Of a DNA stretch of 64,000 bases, positions 50,020 through 60,075 are shown piece by piece. How positions within the stretch are numbered: the first letter of the stretch is position 1; every line of letters starts with the position of its first letter. The notes under the pieces are model-generated. The model saw only the letters and a list, made by a program, of their open reading frames with translations, was not told where the DNA came from and searched no databases. The position numbers were made by a program, and so were the translations under genes. Source of the DNA: Pseudomonas arsenicoxydans (GTDB lineage: Bacteria > Pseudomonadota > Gammaproteobacteria > Pseudomonadales > Pseudomonadaceae). Location: NCBI RefSeq assembly GCF_900103875.1, contig NZ_LT629705.1:4163001-4227000 (forward strand), written 5' to 3'.

Positions 50020-50682
50020 ATGAACTATCAGTTGAACTTTGCCGCCGTATGGCGCGATTTCGACACTTTGCTGGCGGGGCTCGGCTTAGGCCTTGAACTG
50101 GCACTGGTGTCGATCGCCATCGGCTGCGTGATCGGCCTGATGATGGCGTTTGCTTTGCTTTCAAAGCACCGCGCATTGCGGGTGCTGGCGTCGGTGTATG
50201 TGACGGTGATCCGTAATACGCCGATTCTGGTGTTGATTCTGTTGATCTACTTTGCCTTGCCGAGCCTGGGCATACGCCTGGACAAGATCCCGTCGTTCAT
50301 CATCACCCTGTCGCTGTATGCCGGGGCGTACCTGACCGAAGTGTTCCGGGGTGGCTTGTTGAGTATTCCCAAGGGCCAGCGTGAAGCCGGACTCGCCATC
50401 GGGCTCGGCGAGTGGCAGGTCAAGGCGTACGTCACCGTCCCGGTGATGCTGCGCAACGTGCTGCCAGCCTTGTCGAACAACTTCATTTCGCTGTTCAAGG
50501 ACACCTCGCTGGCGGCGGCGATTGCCGTGCCGGAGCTGACCTATTACGCGCGCAAGATCAATGTCGAAAGCTACCGGGTGATTGAAACCTGGCTGGTGAC
50601 CACAGCGCTCTATGTTGCGGCCTGTTACCTCATTGCCATGATGCTGCGTTACCTCGAGCAGCGTCTGGCGATCCGCCGATAG
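50020..50682 (+). CDS. Amino-acid-type ABC transporter permease 1
   Basis: 220 aa, HisMQ-type permease with about five membrane helices. Conserved TVIRNTPILVLILLIYF, the coupling (EAA-like) loop GQREAGLAIGLGEWQVKAYVTVP, and PALSNNFISLFKDTSLAAAI. Pairs with the next permease. Confidence 0.93.
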   Translation: MNYQLNFAAVWRDFDTLLAGLGLGLELALVSIAIGCVIGLMMAFALLSKHRALRVLASVYVTVIRNTPILVLILLIYFALPSLGIRLDKIPSFIITLSLYAGAYLTEVFRGGLLSIPKGQREAGLAIGLGEWQVKAYVTVPVMLRNVLPALSNNFISLFKDTSLAAAIAVPELTYYARKINVESYRVIETWLVTTALYVAACYLIAMMLRYLEQRLAIRR

Positions 50683-50691
50683 GAGGCCCCC

Positions 50692-51354
50692 ATGTACGAA
50701 TCACCCAGTTGGCTGCATGAATTATGGGTTGCCCGCGAAGTGCTGTGGCAAGGCTTTTTGACCAGTGTGCAGGTCTCGGCGCTGGCGATATTGCTGGGCA
50801 CGCTGGTCGGCATTGTCACCGGTCTGGTGCTGACCTACGGCAATGTCTGGATGCGCGCGCCATTCCGCTTTTACGTCGACATCATTCGTGGCACGCCGGT
50901 GTTTGTGCTGGTGCTGGCCTGCTTCTATATGGCGCCGGCGCTGGGCTGGCAGATCAGTGCGTTTCAGGCCGGTGCCCTGGGGCTGACATTGTTTTGCGGC
51001 TCTCACGTCGCCGAGATCGTGCGCGGCGCGTTGCAGGCATTGCCCAGCGGCCAGATGGAAGCGAGCAAGGCCATCGGCCTGACGTTTTATCAGTCGCTCG
51101 GTTACGTGCTGTTGCCTCAGGCGCTGCGGCAGATCCTGCCGACGTGGGTCAACTCGTCGACCGAGATCGTCAAGGCCTCGACTTTGCTGTCGGTGATCGG
51201 TGTGGCCGAGTTGCTGCTCAGCACGCAGCAGATCATTGCCCGCACGTTCATGACCCTGGAGTTTTACCTGTTCGCCGGATTTCTGTTTTTCGTCATCAAC
51301 TACGCCATCGAATTACTCGGCCGGCACATTGAAAAGCGGGTGGCCTTGCCATGA
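50692..51354 (+). CDS. Amino-acid-type ABC transporter permease 2
   Basis: 220 aa, ribosome binding site TAGGAGG. HisMQ-type: [19 protein letters not shown], the EAA-like loop [23 protein letters not shown], and [20 protein letters not shown]. Its stop overlaps the ATPase start by 4 bp. Confidence 0.93.
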   Translation: MYESPSWLHELWVAREVLWQGFLTSVQVSALAILLGTLVGIVTGLVLTYGNVWMRAPFRFYVDIIRGTPVFVLVLACFYMAPALGWQISAFQAGALGLTLFCGSHVAEIVRGALQALPSGQMEASKAIGLTFYQSLGYVLLPQALRQILPTWVNSSTEIVKASTLLSVIGVAELLLSTQQIIARTFMTLEFYLFAGFLFFVINYAIELLGRHIEKRVALP

Positions 51355-52157
51355 CTCAACCTTCGCTCTCTAACGCAAAAGATCCTCAAAACGGTCAGGC
51401 CCTGCTGGACATTCGCGGCCTGCACAAACAATACGGCAAGCTCGAAGTGCTCAAGGGCGTCGACTTGACCATGCAGCGCGGCAACGTGGTCACGCTGATC
51501 GGTTCCAGCGGCTCGGGCAAGACCACGCTGCTGCGCTGCGTGAACATGCTCGAAGAGTTTCAAGGCGGGCAGATCATGCTCGATGGCGAATCCATCGGCT
51601 ATGACGAGGTCAACGGCAAACGCGTGCGGCACCCGGAAAAGGTCATTGCCCGGCATCGCGCGATGACCGGCATGGCATTTCAGCAATTCAACCTGTTCCC
51701 GCACCTCACGGCATTGCAGAACGTCACCCTGGGTTTGCTCAAGGTCAAGAAACTGCACAAGGACGAGGCCGTTGCCCTGGCAGAAAAATGGCTGGAACGC
51801 GTCGGCCTGTTGGAACGGCGCGATCACTACCCGGGCCAGTTGTCCGGCGGTCAGCAACAGCGCGTGGCGATTGCCCGGGCGATTGCGATGAATCCCAGCC
51901 TGATGCTGTTCGACGAAGTCACCTCGGCCCTCGACCCGGAACTGGTTGGCGAGGTGCTGAACGTGATCAAGGGACTGGCCGAGGATGGCATGACCATGCT
52001 GCTGGTGACCCACGAAATGCGCTTTGCGTTTGAGGTCTCGGACAAGATCGTTTTCATGAATCAGGGGCGGATCGAAGAGCAGGGGCCTCCCAAGGAACTG
52101 TTCGAACGCCCGCAATCACCGCGTCTGGCAGAGTTTCTCAAGAACACGCGGTTCTGA
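51351..52157 (+). CDS. Amino-acid-type ABC transporter ATP-binding protein
   Basis: 268 aa. Walker [11 protein letters not shown]-loop [11 protein letters not shown], signature [14 protein letters not shown], Walker [14 protein letters not shown], switch VTHEM. GlnQ/HisP family. A weak terminator-like hairpin overlaps its end. Confidence 0.95.
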   Translation: MTQPSLSNAKDPQNGQALLDIRGLHKQYGKLEVLKGVDLTMQRGNVVTLIGSSGSGKTTLLRCVNMLEEFQGGQIMLDGESIGYDEVNGKRVRHPEKVIARHRAMTGMAFQQFNLFPHLTALQNVTLGLLKVKKLHKDEAVALAEKWLERVGLLERRDHYPGQLSGGQQQRVAIARAIAMNPSLMLFDEVTSALDPELVGEVLNVIKGLAEDGMTMLLVTHEMRFAFEVSDKIVFMNQGRIEEQGPPKELFERPQSPRLAEFLKNTRF

Positions 52158-52166
52158 TTTTTTTTC
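52142..52166 (+). terminator. Weak terminator-like hairpin at the end of the ABC ATPase gene
   Basis: AGAAC-ACGCG-GTTCT followed by GA and eight T. The stem is only 5 bp, so it may lower rather than stop transcription into ridA, 37 bp on. Confidence 0.4.
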
Positions 52167-52202
52167 AAAAGCATTTTCACGATTCAATCAGGAGAAACAC
52201 TC

Positions 52203-52592
52203 ATGAGCATTACTCGTTACGGCACCGGCAGCACCGCCGCTGGCGGTCAGCCTCGCCCTTTCGCCCGCGCCGTTGAAGCCGATGGCTGGCTGCACGTTTC
52301 CGGGCAGGTGCCGGCATTGGATGGCGAGATCATTACCGGTGGCATCGTCGAGCAGACCCACCAGACCATGAAGAACCTGATCGCGATTCTCGAAGAGGCC
52401 GGTTATGGCCTGGAAGATGTGGTGCGTGCTGGCGTATGGCTGGAGGACCCGAGGGATTTCACCAGTTTCAACAAGGTCTTTTCCGAATACTTCAAACCCG
52501 AACACGCCCCGGCGCGGGCCTGCGTGCAGGCGATCATGATGGTTGATTGCAAGGTCGAGATCGACTGCATCGCTTACAAGAAAAAGGCCTGA
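52203..52592 (+). CDS. RidA-family enamine/imine deaminase
   Basis: 129 aa, RBS CAGGAGAAACACTC. YjgF/RidA fold: RPFARAVEADGWLHVSGQVP, TGGIVEQTHQTMKNLIAILEEAGYGLEDVVRAGVWL, and the carboxylate-binding arginine in APARACVQA. RidA proteins hydrolyse 2-aminoacrylate and related enamines released by PLP dehydratases. That fits the PLP enzyme two genes downstream. Confidence 0.93.
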   Translation: MSITRYGTGSTAAGGQPRPFARAVEADGWLHVSGQVPALDGEIITGGIVEQTHQTMKNLIAILEEAGYGLEDVVRAGVWLEDPRDFTSFNKVFSEYFKPEHAPARACVQAIMMVDCKVEIDCIAYKKKA

Positions 52593-52602
52593 GGCTGAGC
52601 AC

Positions 52603-52684
52603 TGATCGTTCCCACGCTCCGTGTGGGAATGCAGCCAGGGACGCTCTGCGTCCCAGAAGCGGACGCAAAGCGTGGGAACGATCA
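52603..52684. repeat. Palindromic repeat, family TGATCGTTCCCACGC, copy 3
   Basis: TGATCGTTCCCACGCTCCG...CGTGGGAACGATCA, 82 bp, a shorter copy between ridA and the iclR gene. Confidence 0.88.
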
Positions 52685-52727
52685 ATAGCGGTAAACTCCC
52701 CGGCGAATTTGTATGGGAACCACAGAA

Positions 52728-53492
52728 ATGACCGAAGACACCATCAAGCGCCGGGCACGCGGTCTGGACCGGGCGTTCGATATCCTCGATTTCCTCAAGG
52801 AAGTCGGCAAACCGCTGCGCCCCAATGAAATCGCCAGCGGCATTGGCAGCCCGAAATCCACGGTCTACGAACTGGTCGCCTCGCTGCTGGAACGACGGAT
52901 TCTGGAGCCTGTGGGCAAGGACGGTCATGTTTACCTCGGCCGTCAGCTGTACTTCCTAGGGCAGGCGCACCTGCGTCATTTCGACCTGACCCGCGAGGCC
53001 GATCATGCCTTGCAGGAGATTGTCAGCCAGACCCATGAGACCGCCCAGATGTGCCTGCTCAACGGGCGTAAATACACCGTGGCGCTGATGAAGGAGGGCG
53101 AGCGGCATTTCCGCATTTCCTCCGATATCGGCGAGAATGCGCCGATACCCTGGACCGCTTCCGGGCGCCTGTTGCTGGCGCACTTGAGCGATCAGGAAAT
53201 CATCGACCTGATCGATCACGACGACTTCATCCTGCCCAATGGCGAACGCCTGCCGCTGGAGCAATTTCTCGGTGAAATCCGTCAGGCGCATATCGATGGC
53301 TTTTTCTCCTTCGATAGCGTTGCCGACACCTTTACCCATTGTTTCGCCGCCCCGGTCAAAGACCCGAGCGGCGTGGCCATTGCGACCCTGTGCATCGTCG
53401 CCCCGCGCGCCGATGCGAAAAACAATTACAACGACTATCGCCGGGTGCTGATCGACAGCGCCAATAGCCTCGCCCGGCGCATCAACGAATAA
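52728..53492 (+). CDS. IclR-family transcriptional regulator
   Basis: 254 aa from ATG 52728 (MTEDTIKRRARGLDRAFDILDFL); ATG 52713 would add five residues. N-terminal winged HTH (~15-75: LRPNEIASGIGSPKSTVYELVASLLE), then the IclR effector domain (MCLLNGRKYTVALMKEG, PWTASGRLLLAHL). It sits in the middle of the transport/catabolism cluster and is its likely repressor; see the inverted repeat at 49056. Confidence 0.9.
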   Translation: MTEDTIKRRARGLDRAFDILDFLKEVGKPLRPNEIASGIGSPKSTVYELVASLLERRILEPVGKDGHVYLGRQLYFLGQAHLRHFDLTREADHALQEIVSQTHETAQMCLLNGRKYTVALMKEGERHFRISSDIGENAPIPWTASGRLLLAHLSDQEIIDLIDHDDFILPNGERLPLEQFLGEIRQAHIDGFFSFDSVADTFTHCFAAPVKDPSGVAIATLCIVAPRADAKNNYNDYRRVLIDSANSLARRINE

Positions 53493-53531
53493 CCGCGGCT
53501 GCCTGCGGCCGCGAATGTGAGGAGTTCGACC

Positions 53532-54749
53532 ATGTCTACTGCCCAAAATACTGCCGCTGTGGAAAAGGGCTTTGCCCAGACCGGCGCCAGCCTAGTACGC
53601 GATGTCAGCCTGCCTGCATTGGTGCTGCACCGCGAGGCGCTGGAGCACAACATTCGCTGGATGCAGGCGTTTGTCAGCAACAGCGGCGCCGAACTGGCGC
53701 CTCACGGCAAGACCAGCATGACGCCGGCATTGTTCCGCCGCCAACTGGACGCCGGCGCCTGGGGCATCACCCTGGCCAGCGCCACGCAAACCCGTGCCGC
53801 GTATGCCCACGGCGTGCGCCGGGTGCTGATGGCCAACCAACTGGTCGGTACGCCGAACATGGCGCTGATCGCCGACCTGCTGGCCGACCCGACATTCGAA
53901 TTCCACTGCATGGTCGATCACCCGGACAACGTCGCTGACCTCGGCGCGTATTTCGCGTCCCGCGGTGTGCGCTTGAACGTGATGATCGAGTACGGCGTGG
54001 TCGGCGGACGTTGCGGTTGCCGCACCGAAGACGAAGTGATCGCGCTGGCCAAGGCCATCGGCGCTCAGCCAGCGTTGGCACTGACCGGTATCGAAGGCTA
54101 TGAAGGTGTGATCCACGGTGATCATGCGGTCTCGGGCATCCGTGCCTTCGCCGGGTCGTTGGTGCGCCTGGCGGTGCAGTTGCAGGACAGCGGCGCTTTT
54201 GCGATTCCCAAGCCGATCATCACGGCATCCGGGTCGGCCTGGTATGACTTGATTGCCGAAGAGTTCGAAGCGCAGAACGCCAGCGGACGCTTCCTCAGCG
54301 TGTTGCGCCCCGGCAGCTATGTCGCGCACGACCATGGCATCTACAAAGAAGCTCAATGCTGCGTGCTCGATCGTCGCAGTGATCTGCACGAGGGGCTGCG
54401 CCCGGCGCTGGAAGTCTGGGCCCATGTGCAGTCATTGCCTGAGCCGGGCTTTGCGGTGATTGCCCTGGGTAAACGTGACGTCGCCTACGACGCTGGGTTG
54501 CCGGTGCCGCTGCTGCGTTACAAGGCCGGTGTCGTGCCGGCGAGCGGCGACGATGTCAGCGCGTGCAAGGTAACGGCGGTGATGGACCAGCACGCGTTCA
54601 TGACCGTGGCGCCGGGGATTGAGTTGCGCGTGGGGGACATCATTTCGTTTGGCACTTCCCACCCGTGCCTGACGTTCGACAAATGGCGCACCGGGTGTCT
54701 GGTGGATGAGCAATTGAATGTCATCGAAACCATGGAAACCTGTTTCTAA
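53532..54749 (+). CDS. DSD1-family PLP enzyme (D-amino acid / amino sugar acid dehydratase or aldolase)
   Basis: 405 aa from ATG 53532 with GAGGAG upstream. Alanine-racemase-fold, D-threonine aldolase/D-serine dehydratase-like family. The PLP lysine is Lys60 in LAPHGKTSMTP. The C-terminal beta domain carries the metal-site pattern DQHAFMTV...GTSHPCLTFDKW (His and Cys ligands). The neighbours (amino-acid ABC importer, RidA, KDG kinase) favour D-glucosaminate ammonia-lyase, giving 2-keto-3-deoxygluconate, over D-threonine aldolase. That assignment is inference from context. Confidence 0.85.
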   Translation: MSTAQNTAAVEKGFAQTGASLVRDVSLPALVLHREALEHNIRWMQAFVSNSGAELAPHGKTSMTPALFRRQLDAGAWGITLASATQTRAAYAHGVRRVLMANQLVGTPNMALIADLLADPTFEFHCMVDHPDNVADLGAYFASRGVRLNVMIEYGVVGGRCGCRTEDEVIALAKAIGAQPALALTGIEGYEGVIHGDHAVSGIRAFAGSLVRLAVQLQDSGAFAIPKPIITASGSAWYDLIAEEFEAQNASGRFLSVLRPGSYVAHDHGIYKEAQCCVLDRRSDLHEGLRPALEVWAHVQSLPEPGFAVIALGKRDVAYDAGLPVPLLRYKAGVVPASGDDVSACKVTAVMDQHAFMTVAPGIELRVGDIISFGTSHPCLTFDKWRTGCLVDEQLNVIETMETCF

Positions 54750-54770
54750 GAATGAAACCGAGGTGGCCCC

Positions 54771-54860
54771 ATCGCGGGCAAGCCCGCTCCCACAGGGATT
54801 TGTGAGCTGCCATAAATTGCAGCCACGCAAAAAATTTGTGGGAGCGGGCTTGCCCGCGAT
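54771..54860. repeat. REP doublet (inverted pair)
   Basis: ATCGCGGGCAAGCCCGCTCC...GGAGCGGGCTTGCCCGCGAT, between the PLP enzyme and kinase genes. Confidence 0.92.
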
Positions 54861-54904
54861 GAGGTCCGACCAGACAACAAAGATCCACTAGAGACACCAT
54901 CACA

Positions 54905-55837
54905 ATGACCAGCATCAGCACCCTCGGCCCCCACACGCCGCGCATCGCCCTGATCGGCGAGTGCATGATCGAACTGCAACAGCGCGCCGACGGCAGCCTG
55001 CAACAAAGCTTCGGCGGCGATACCTTGAACACTGCGGTCTACTTGTCCCGGGAACTGGGCTCAAGCGGTGTCGTCGATTACATCACCGCCCTGGGCGATG
55101 ACAGTTTCAGCGATGCCATGTGCCAGAGCTGGGCGAGCGAAAACGTCGGGCTGGGCATGGTCCAGCGCCTGCCCGGGCGATTGCCTGGTTTGTACTGCAT
55201 TCAAACCGATGCCGCCGGCGAACGACGTTTCCTGTATTGGCGCAATGAAGCGGCCGTGCGCGATTGCTTCACCACGCCGGCCGCCGCACCGATCCTGGCG
55301 GCACTGCCGGATTACGACGTGCTTTATTTCAGCGGCATCACCCTGGCGGTGCTCGGCGCGCAAGGCCGGGAGAAGTTGCTGGAAACCCTGATCGAAGCCC
55401 GACAGCGCGATGCGCGGATTGTGTTCGACAACAACTACCGACCACGTTTGTGGGCCTCGGTTGAAGAGGCACGAGCGGCGTATCGCAGCGTCCTGCCTTA
55501 TATCGACCTGGCATTGTTGACCGTTGATGACGAGCAAGCGCTGTTTCACTTTTCCGATTGCGCGGCGGTGTTTGCCGCCTACGAGCAGATCGGCACGCCG
55601 GAAGTGGTGCTCAAGCGCGGCGCAGAGGCCTGTTTGATTCGGTGTGATGGCGAGTCGTTCGAGGTGCCTGCGCAGAAGGTCGAGCGAGTGGTCGACACCA
55701 CGGCGGCGGGGGATTCGTTCAGTGCGGCGTATCTGGCCAGTCGGCTCAAGGGCGGCAGCCCGGTGGAAGCGGCCGAGGCCGGGCATCGCTTGGCGAGCCG
55801 GGTGATTCAGGTGCCGGGGGCATTGATCCCCCGATAA
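54905..55837 (+). CDS. kdgK: PfkB-family sugar kinase, probable 2-dehydro-3-deoxygluconokinase
   Basis: 310 aa. Ribokinase fold: N-terminal ALIGECMIELQQ and GGDTLNTAVYLSREL, and the C-terminal PfkB signature DTTAAGDSFSAAYLA with catalytic Asp270. GECMIEL and YWRNEAAVRD are typical of KdgK. It would phosphorylate KDG to KDPG for the Entner-Doudoroff aldolase. Last gene of the cluster. Confidence 0.88.
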   Translation: MTSISTLGPHTPRIALIGECMIELQQRADGSLQQSFGGDTLNTAVYLSRELGSSGVVDYITALGDDSFSDAMCQSWASENVGLGMVQRLPGRLPGLYCIQTDAAGERRFLYWRNEAAVRDCFTTPAAAPILAALPDYDVLYFSGITLAVLGAQGREKLLETLIEARQRDARIVFDNNYRPRLWASVEEARAAYRSVLPYIDLALLTVDDEQALFHFSDCAAVFAAYEQIGTPEVVLKRGAEACLIRCDGESFEVPAQKVERVVDTTAAGDSFSAAYLASRLKGGSPVEAAEAGHRLASRVIQVPGALIPR

Positions 55838-55867
55838 ATGGAGACTGGCCGATTGCTGCGCAATCGG

Positions 55868-55942
55868 ATCGCGGGCAAGCCCGCTCCCACAGGGGATTTG
55901 TGTGCACCGCAGATCTAATGTGGGAGCGGGCTTGCCCGCGAT
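55868..55942. repeat. REP doublet (inverted pair)
   Basis: ATCGCGGGCAAGCCCGCTCC...GGAGCGGGCTTGCCCGCGAT between convergent kdgK and the parvulin gene. A small hairpin CCGATTGC-TGC-GCAATCGG lies just before it. Confidence 0.92.
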
Positions 55943-55964
55943 GAGGCCCTAAAGCCAACCCCCA

Positions 55965-56240
55965 TCAATCCCGGTAAAACACCTGCACCAGGTGATACCC
56001 GAATTTGCTCTTGATCGGCCCATGCACCACCCGCAGTGGTTTTTTGAAGATCACTGCATCGATCACCCCGACCATTTGCCCGGGGCGTACTTCGCCCAGG
56101 TCGCCGCCGCGTTTGCCGGATGGGCAGGTGGAGTACTTCTTGGCCAGCACATCGAAGGCTTCGCCCTTGGCGATGCGTTGTTTGAGCTGCTCGGCTTCTT
56201 CCGAGGTTTTCACCAGAATATGGCGGGCTTGAGCTTTCAT
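55965..56240 (-). CDS. ppiC: Parvulin-type peptidyl-prolyl isomerase
   Basis: 91 aa, a single PpiC domain without signal peptide: ARHILVKTSEEAEQLKQRI, STCPSGKRGGDLGEV, KPLRVVHGPIKSKFGYHLVQV. Same size as E. coli PpiC (93). Cytoplasmic prolyl isomerase. Downstream of the hybrid kinase gene on the same strand. Confidence 0.92.
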   Translation of the reverse strand: MKAQARHILVKTSEEAEQLKQRIAKGEAFDVLAKKYSTCPSGKRGGDLGEVRPGQMVGVIDAVIFKKPLRVVHGPIKSKFGYHLVQVFYRD

Positions 56241-56306
56241 TGGCAGTACCTTGCAACGGTGATGGCTATGTTGGTGCCAGCGTGGGGCGCGCGATTATGC
56301 CTCAAC

Positions 56307-58844
56307 TCACTTCGGTTGGCCGATCATCGTGCGAATCTTGTTGGCCAACAGATCGATGGAAAAGGGCTTGGCGACCATGTCCATGCCTTCTTCCAGGAAG
56401 CCCTGGCGTTCCGCCGCCTTCTGCGCATAACCGGTCATGAACAACACTTTGAGTGCCGGGCGATGCTGGCGAGCGATTTCCGCCAGTTGTCGACCGTTCA
56501 TTCCCGGCAGGCCGACGTCGGTCACCAGCAGATCGACCCGCAGGTCGGATTCAAGCAAGGGCAGGGCGGCCTTCGCATCTTCGGCTTCGTGGGCGTGATA
56601 ACCCAGCTCGTTGAGTAGATTGAGCACCAGCATGCGCACCGCCGGGTCATCTTCCACCAACACCACGGTTTCACCGGCAATCGCCGGCGGCGCCTCGCCA
56701 GTCGATGGCATCAGAACGTTTTGCGGTTCCAGGACGTGTAGCCGTGGCAAGTACAACCGCACGCTGGTGCCTTGGCCCGGCACGCTGAACAGGCTGACAT
56801 GACCGCCTGATTGCTGGGCGAAACCGTAGATCATCGACAACCCCAGGCCCGTGCCCTGGCCGATGGGTTTGGTGGTGAAGAACGGGTCGAAGGCCTTGGC
56901 CAGCACCGAAGGCGTCATGCCGGTGCCGTTATCGCTGACGGCAATCATCACGTAATCCCCGGCCTTGACCGGTTCCAGGGTAGTGATGTCAGTGCCGTCG
57001 AGGTACATGTTGGCGGTTTCAATCAGCAATTCACCGCCGTCGGGCATGGCGTCCCGGGCGTTGATCACCAGGTTGAGCAAGGCGTTTTCCAGTTGGCTGA
57101 CGTCGGTGCTGATCGGCCACACCTCGTCGGCCAATTGCAGTTTGAGCTCAATGTGATCGCCTTTGGTGCGACTGAGCAGATCTTCCAGCGAATGCACCAG
57201 TTCGTTGGCGTTCAGCGGTTTGCGATCCAGCGACTGGCGCCGGGAAAACGCCAGCAGACGATGGGTCAATGCGGCCGCGCGATTGGCCGAAGACACCGCG
57301 GCTTCGGTGAAGCGCCCAATTTCGGCGGCGCGCCCGTCTGCGATGTAGCGCTGCATCAGGTCGAGGCTACCGATGATCCCGGTGAGCATGTTATTGAAGT
57401 CGTGGGCGATGCCGCCTGTGAGTTGGCCGACCGCCTCCATTTTCTGTGCGTGGCGCAACGCTTCTTCCGCGCGCTCGCGTTCGACCATTTCGTTTTGCAG
57501 TTTCTGGTTGGCCTCGGCCAGTTGCCGGGTACGCGCGCCGACCCGTTCCTCAAGGGTTTCGTTGAGGTTGCGCAGGGCTTCTTCGGTTTGTTTGCGCTCG
57601 GTTTCATCGATCACAAAAATGTAGAAGCCGTTCACGGCGCCGTCCGGACCATGGCGCGGCAGGTAGTTCATCAACGCATGGCGCTGACTTCCGTCGCGGT
57701 GCGGCGTACTGATGCTGAAACAGCAAGGCTTGCCGGACAGTGCCTGGGCGACGTAGTCGGCGCGCAAGGCGTAGGCTTCTTCGCCCAGCACTTCACGGAT
57801 GGTTTTGCCATACAGCTCCTGGGGCGTCAGCCCGTACCAGTCGAGGTAGGCGGCGTTGTTCAGGCGAAAGCGTTCTTCGCTGTCCACGTAGCTGATCAGG
57901 ATCGGCATGGCGTTTATGATCAGTTGAAGCTCGGTCTGGCTCTGACGCAAGGCCTGTTCGGTGTGTTTACGCTCGGTCAGATCCAGCGCGGCGCCGAGGA
58001 AACGGATCGGCCGGCCATGGTGGTCCTTGTAGCAACGACCTCGGGCAAACACCCAACGCTGCTGCCCATCGGGCTGCAACAAGCGATATTCCTCGGCGTA
58101 CTCGGTGCCATGGGTGATGCAATGTTTGATGCTGCGGGCAATCATCCCCCGGTCCTCCGGGTGCACACCCTGAAGGTATTCAGTGATCGGCAATTGACCG
58201 GCCAGCGCTGGATCGACGCCGTGCAACTGGGCGAAATGCGCGTCGGCGATGAAGCGGTCCTCGCCAATGTCCCAATCCCAAGTGCCCACGGCATCGGTCG
58301 CGGCCAGCGCCAGTTGCAGGCGCTGTTCGGTTTCTTGCTGGGCCTTGAGGCTGGCGGCCGAGCGTTGTTCGAGCTCCAGGGCGATGCGTCGGCGTTCGTT
58401 GGTTTCGATGGCCGTGACCAGAATCCCGGCAACCTCGGCGCTTTCATCGCGGATCGGACTGTAGGTCAGGTCGAGCCAGAAGTCCGAATCCTGCCCGTCG
58501 CGTTGCAGGGTAAAGCGTTGTTCGCTGTAGGTTCGCACCTGGCCTTGTAGGACGGCGCTGTAAATAGGGTCGGTAAAGTCTTTGAGTTCTGGCCAGATCT
58601 GGTGCGTCGGTTGTCCGAAAGCGTGCGGATGCTTGCTGCCAGCGAGCAGTGCGAAGCCGTCGTTATAGATCTGCGTAAGCTGCGGGCCCCACAGCAACAA
58701 CATCGGCATCGGCGAATGAATCACGATGTCCACGGCAGTGCGCAGGCTCTGTGGCCAGGTACTGGCAGCGCCCAGCGGGGTGCTTGTCCAGTCCGTTCTG
58801 GCAATCAAGGCCTGGGCATCGCTGCCCGTCGGTGATGCGTTCAT
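56307..58844 (-). CDS. PAS-domain hybrid sensor histidine kinase with receiver
   Basis: 845 aa from ATG 58844 (AGGAC upstream; GTG 58859 is the alternative). No membrane helix is seen, so it is a cytoplasmic sensor. Three PAS-like domains (about 30-160, 170-295, 305-425), a coiled coil, HisKA with His481 in [13 protein letters not shown], HATPase ([18 protein letters not shown]), and a C-terminal receiver with Asp776 in [10 protein letters not shown]. No separate response regulator is adjacent, so output must go through a distant partner. The signal is unknown. Confidence 0.9.
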   Translation of the reverse strand: MNASPTGSDAQALIARTDWTSTPLGAASTWPQSLRTAVDIVIHSPMPMLLLWGPQLTQIYNDGFALLAGSKHPHAFGQPTHQIWPELKDFTDPIYSAVLQGQVRTYSEQRFTLQRDGQDSDFWLDLTYSPIRDESAEVAGILVTAIETNERRRIALELEQRSAASLKAQQETEQRLQLALAATDAVGTWDWDIGEDRFIADAHFAQLHGVDPALAGQLPITEYLQGVHPEDRGMIARSIKHCITHGTEYAEEYRLLQPDGQQRWVFARGRCYKDHHGRPIRFLGAALDLTERKHTEQALRQSQTELQLIINAMPILISYVDSEERFRLNNAAYLDWYGLTPQELYGKTIREVLGEEAYALRADYVAQALSGKPCCFSISTPHRDGSQRHALMNYLPRHGPDGAVNGFYIFVIDETERKQTEEALRNLNETLEERVGARTRQLAEANQKLQNEMVERERAEEALRHAQKMEAVGQLTGGIAHDFNNMLTGIIGSLDLMQRYIADGRAAEIGRFTEAAVSSANRAAALTHRLLAFSRRQSLDRKPLNANELVHSLEDLLSRTKGDHIELKLQLADEVWPISTDVSQLENALLNLVINARDAMPDGGELLIETANMYLDGTDITTLEPVKAGDYVMIAVSDNGTGMTPSVLAKAFDPFFTTKPIGQGTGLGLSMIYGFAQQSGGHVSLFSVPGQGTSVRLYLPRLHVLEPQNVLMPSTGEAPPAIAGETVVLVEDDPAVRMLVLNLLNELGYHAHEAEDAKAALPLLESDLRVDLLVTDVGLPGMNGRQLAEIARQHRPALKVLFMTGYAQKAAERQGFLEEGMDMVAKPFSIDLLANKIRTMIGQPK

Positions 58845-58966
58845 CAAATTGTCCTGCACTTAAGTCGGTGTGGCGGCGTCTACTATCCTTGCAGGGCGGT
58901 AGACGCTGGATGACCCGCTTCAGGTCATTACTTTTTTCATTGAATGCTTCGCGGGTGTTTTTTGCC

Positions 58967-60064
58967 ATGGAAATCGATGTGTTGTTACGGATACTGGCCC
59001 ATCAGGACGGATCCGATCTTTACCTGTCCACCGGTGCGCCACCTAGCGCGAGGTTCGACGGTGTGCTCAAGCCGCTGGCCGATCAGCCTTTCAAACCGGG
59101 GGAGGTCGCGGCCATTGCCGAGTCCATCATGGACGCCGAACAGCGTCTGGAGTTCGATCGTGAACTGGAAATGAACCTGGCCATTTCTCTGCCGGGCATC
59201 GGCCGCTTTCGGGTCAACATCTTCAAGCAGCGCAACGATGTATCAATTGTGGCGCGCAACATCAAACTCGACATTCCACGCTTCGAAGACCTCAAGCTGC
59301 CAGCGGTGTTACTCGAAACCATCATGCTCAAGCAAGGACTGATGCTGTTCGTCGGGGCTACCGCCTCGGGCAAATCCACGTCGCTGGCGGCCCTGATCGA
59401 TTACCGCAACCGTCACAGCAGTGGCCATATCGTCACCATCGAAGACCCGATCGAATACATCCATCGTCACAAGCGTTCGATCATCAACCAGCGTGAAGTC
59501 GGGGTCGATACCCGCAGCTTTCATGCTGCGTTGAAAAATACCCTGCGCCAGGCCCCGGATGTGGTGCTGATCGGCGAAATCCGTGACCGGGAAACCATGG
59601 AGCACGCACTGGCGTTCGCCGATACCGGCCATCTGGTGATTTCCACCTTGCATGCGCACAACGCCCATCAGGCGCTGGATCGCATTATCAATTTTTTTCC
59701 CGAAGAACGCCGTGCGCAACTGCTGCATGACCTTGGTAATAACCTCAAGGCATTCGTCTCCCAACGGCTGGTTCGCACCCGCGACGGGCAACGCCGGGCT
59801 GCGGTGGAAGTGATGTTGGGCACACCGACGATTGCCGACCTGATTCGCAGCAACGAGTTTGCCGATCTCAAGGGGATCATGGAGAAGTCGGTGGAACTGG
59901 GGATGCAGACATTTGACGCAGCGCTGTATGGGTTGGTGGTCGAAGGGGCAATCAGCGAGGAAGAAGCGCTCAAGCATGCGGATTCGGTGAACAACCTGCG
60001 CCTGCGGCTGAAGTTGCATGCCGATGCGGCGCCATCCTCCGGCGAATGGGGCCTCATGGACTGA
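58967..60064 (+). CDS. PilT/PilU-family type IV pilus retraction ATPase
   Basis: 365 aa from ATG 58967 (MEIDVLLRILAHQDGSDLYL). Walker A GATASGKST, Asp-box IVTIEDPIEYIH, Walker B DVVLIGEIRDRETM and the His-box GHLVISTLHAHNA. PilT/PilU family; the length and C-terminus look nearer to PilU. No pilus genes are adjacent, so it is a dispersed copy. Divergent from the sensor kinase gene and ending at a long inverted repeat. Confidence 0.9.
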   Translation: MEIDVLLRILAHQDGSDLYLSTGAPPSARFDGVLKPLADQPFKPGEVAAIAESIMDAEQRLEFDRELEMNLAISLPGIGRFRVNIFKQRNDVSIVARNIKLDIPRFEDLKLPAVLLETIMLKQGLMLFVGATASGKSTSLAALIDYRNRHSSGHIVTIEDPIEYIHRHKRSIINQREVGVDTRSFHAALKNTLRQAPDVVLIGEIRDRETMEHALAFADTGHLVISTLHAHNAHQALDRIINFFPEERRAQLLHDLGNNLKAFVSQRLVRTRDGQRRAAVEVMLGTPTIADLIRSNEFADLKGIMEKSVELGMQTFDAALYGLVVEGAISEEEALKHADSVNNLRLRLKLHADAAPSSGEWGLMD

Positions 60065-60075
60065 CACGCCCCCAG

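Noticed and set aside
54771..55942. Repeated GTGGGAGCGGGCTTGCCCGC units as a CRISPR-like array
   Set aside because: Units are inverted pairs with irregular spacers at separate gene gaps; they are REP doublets.
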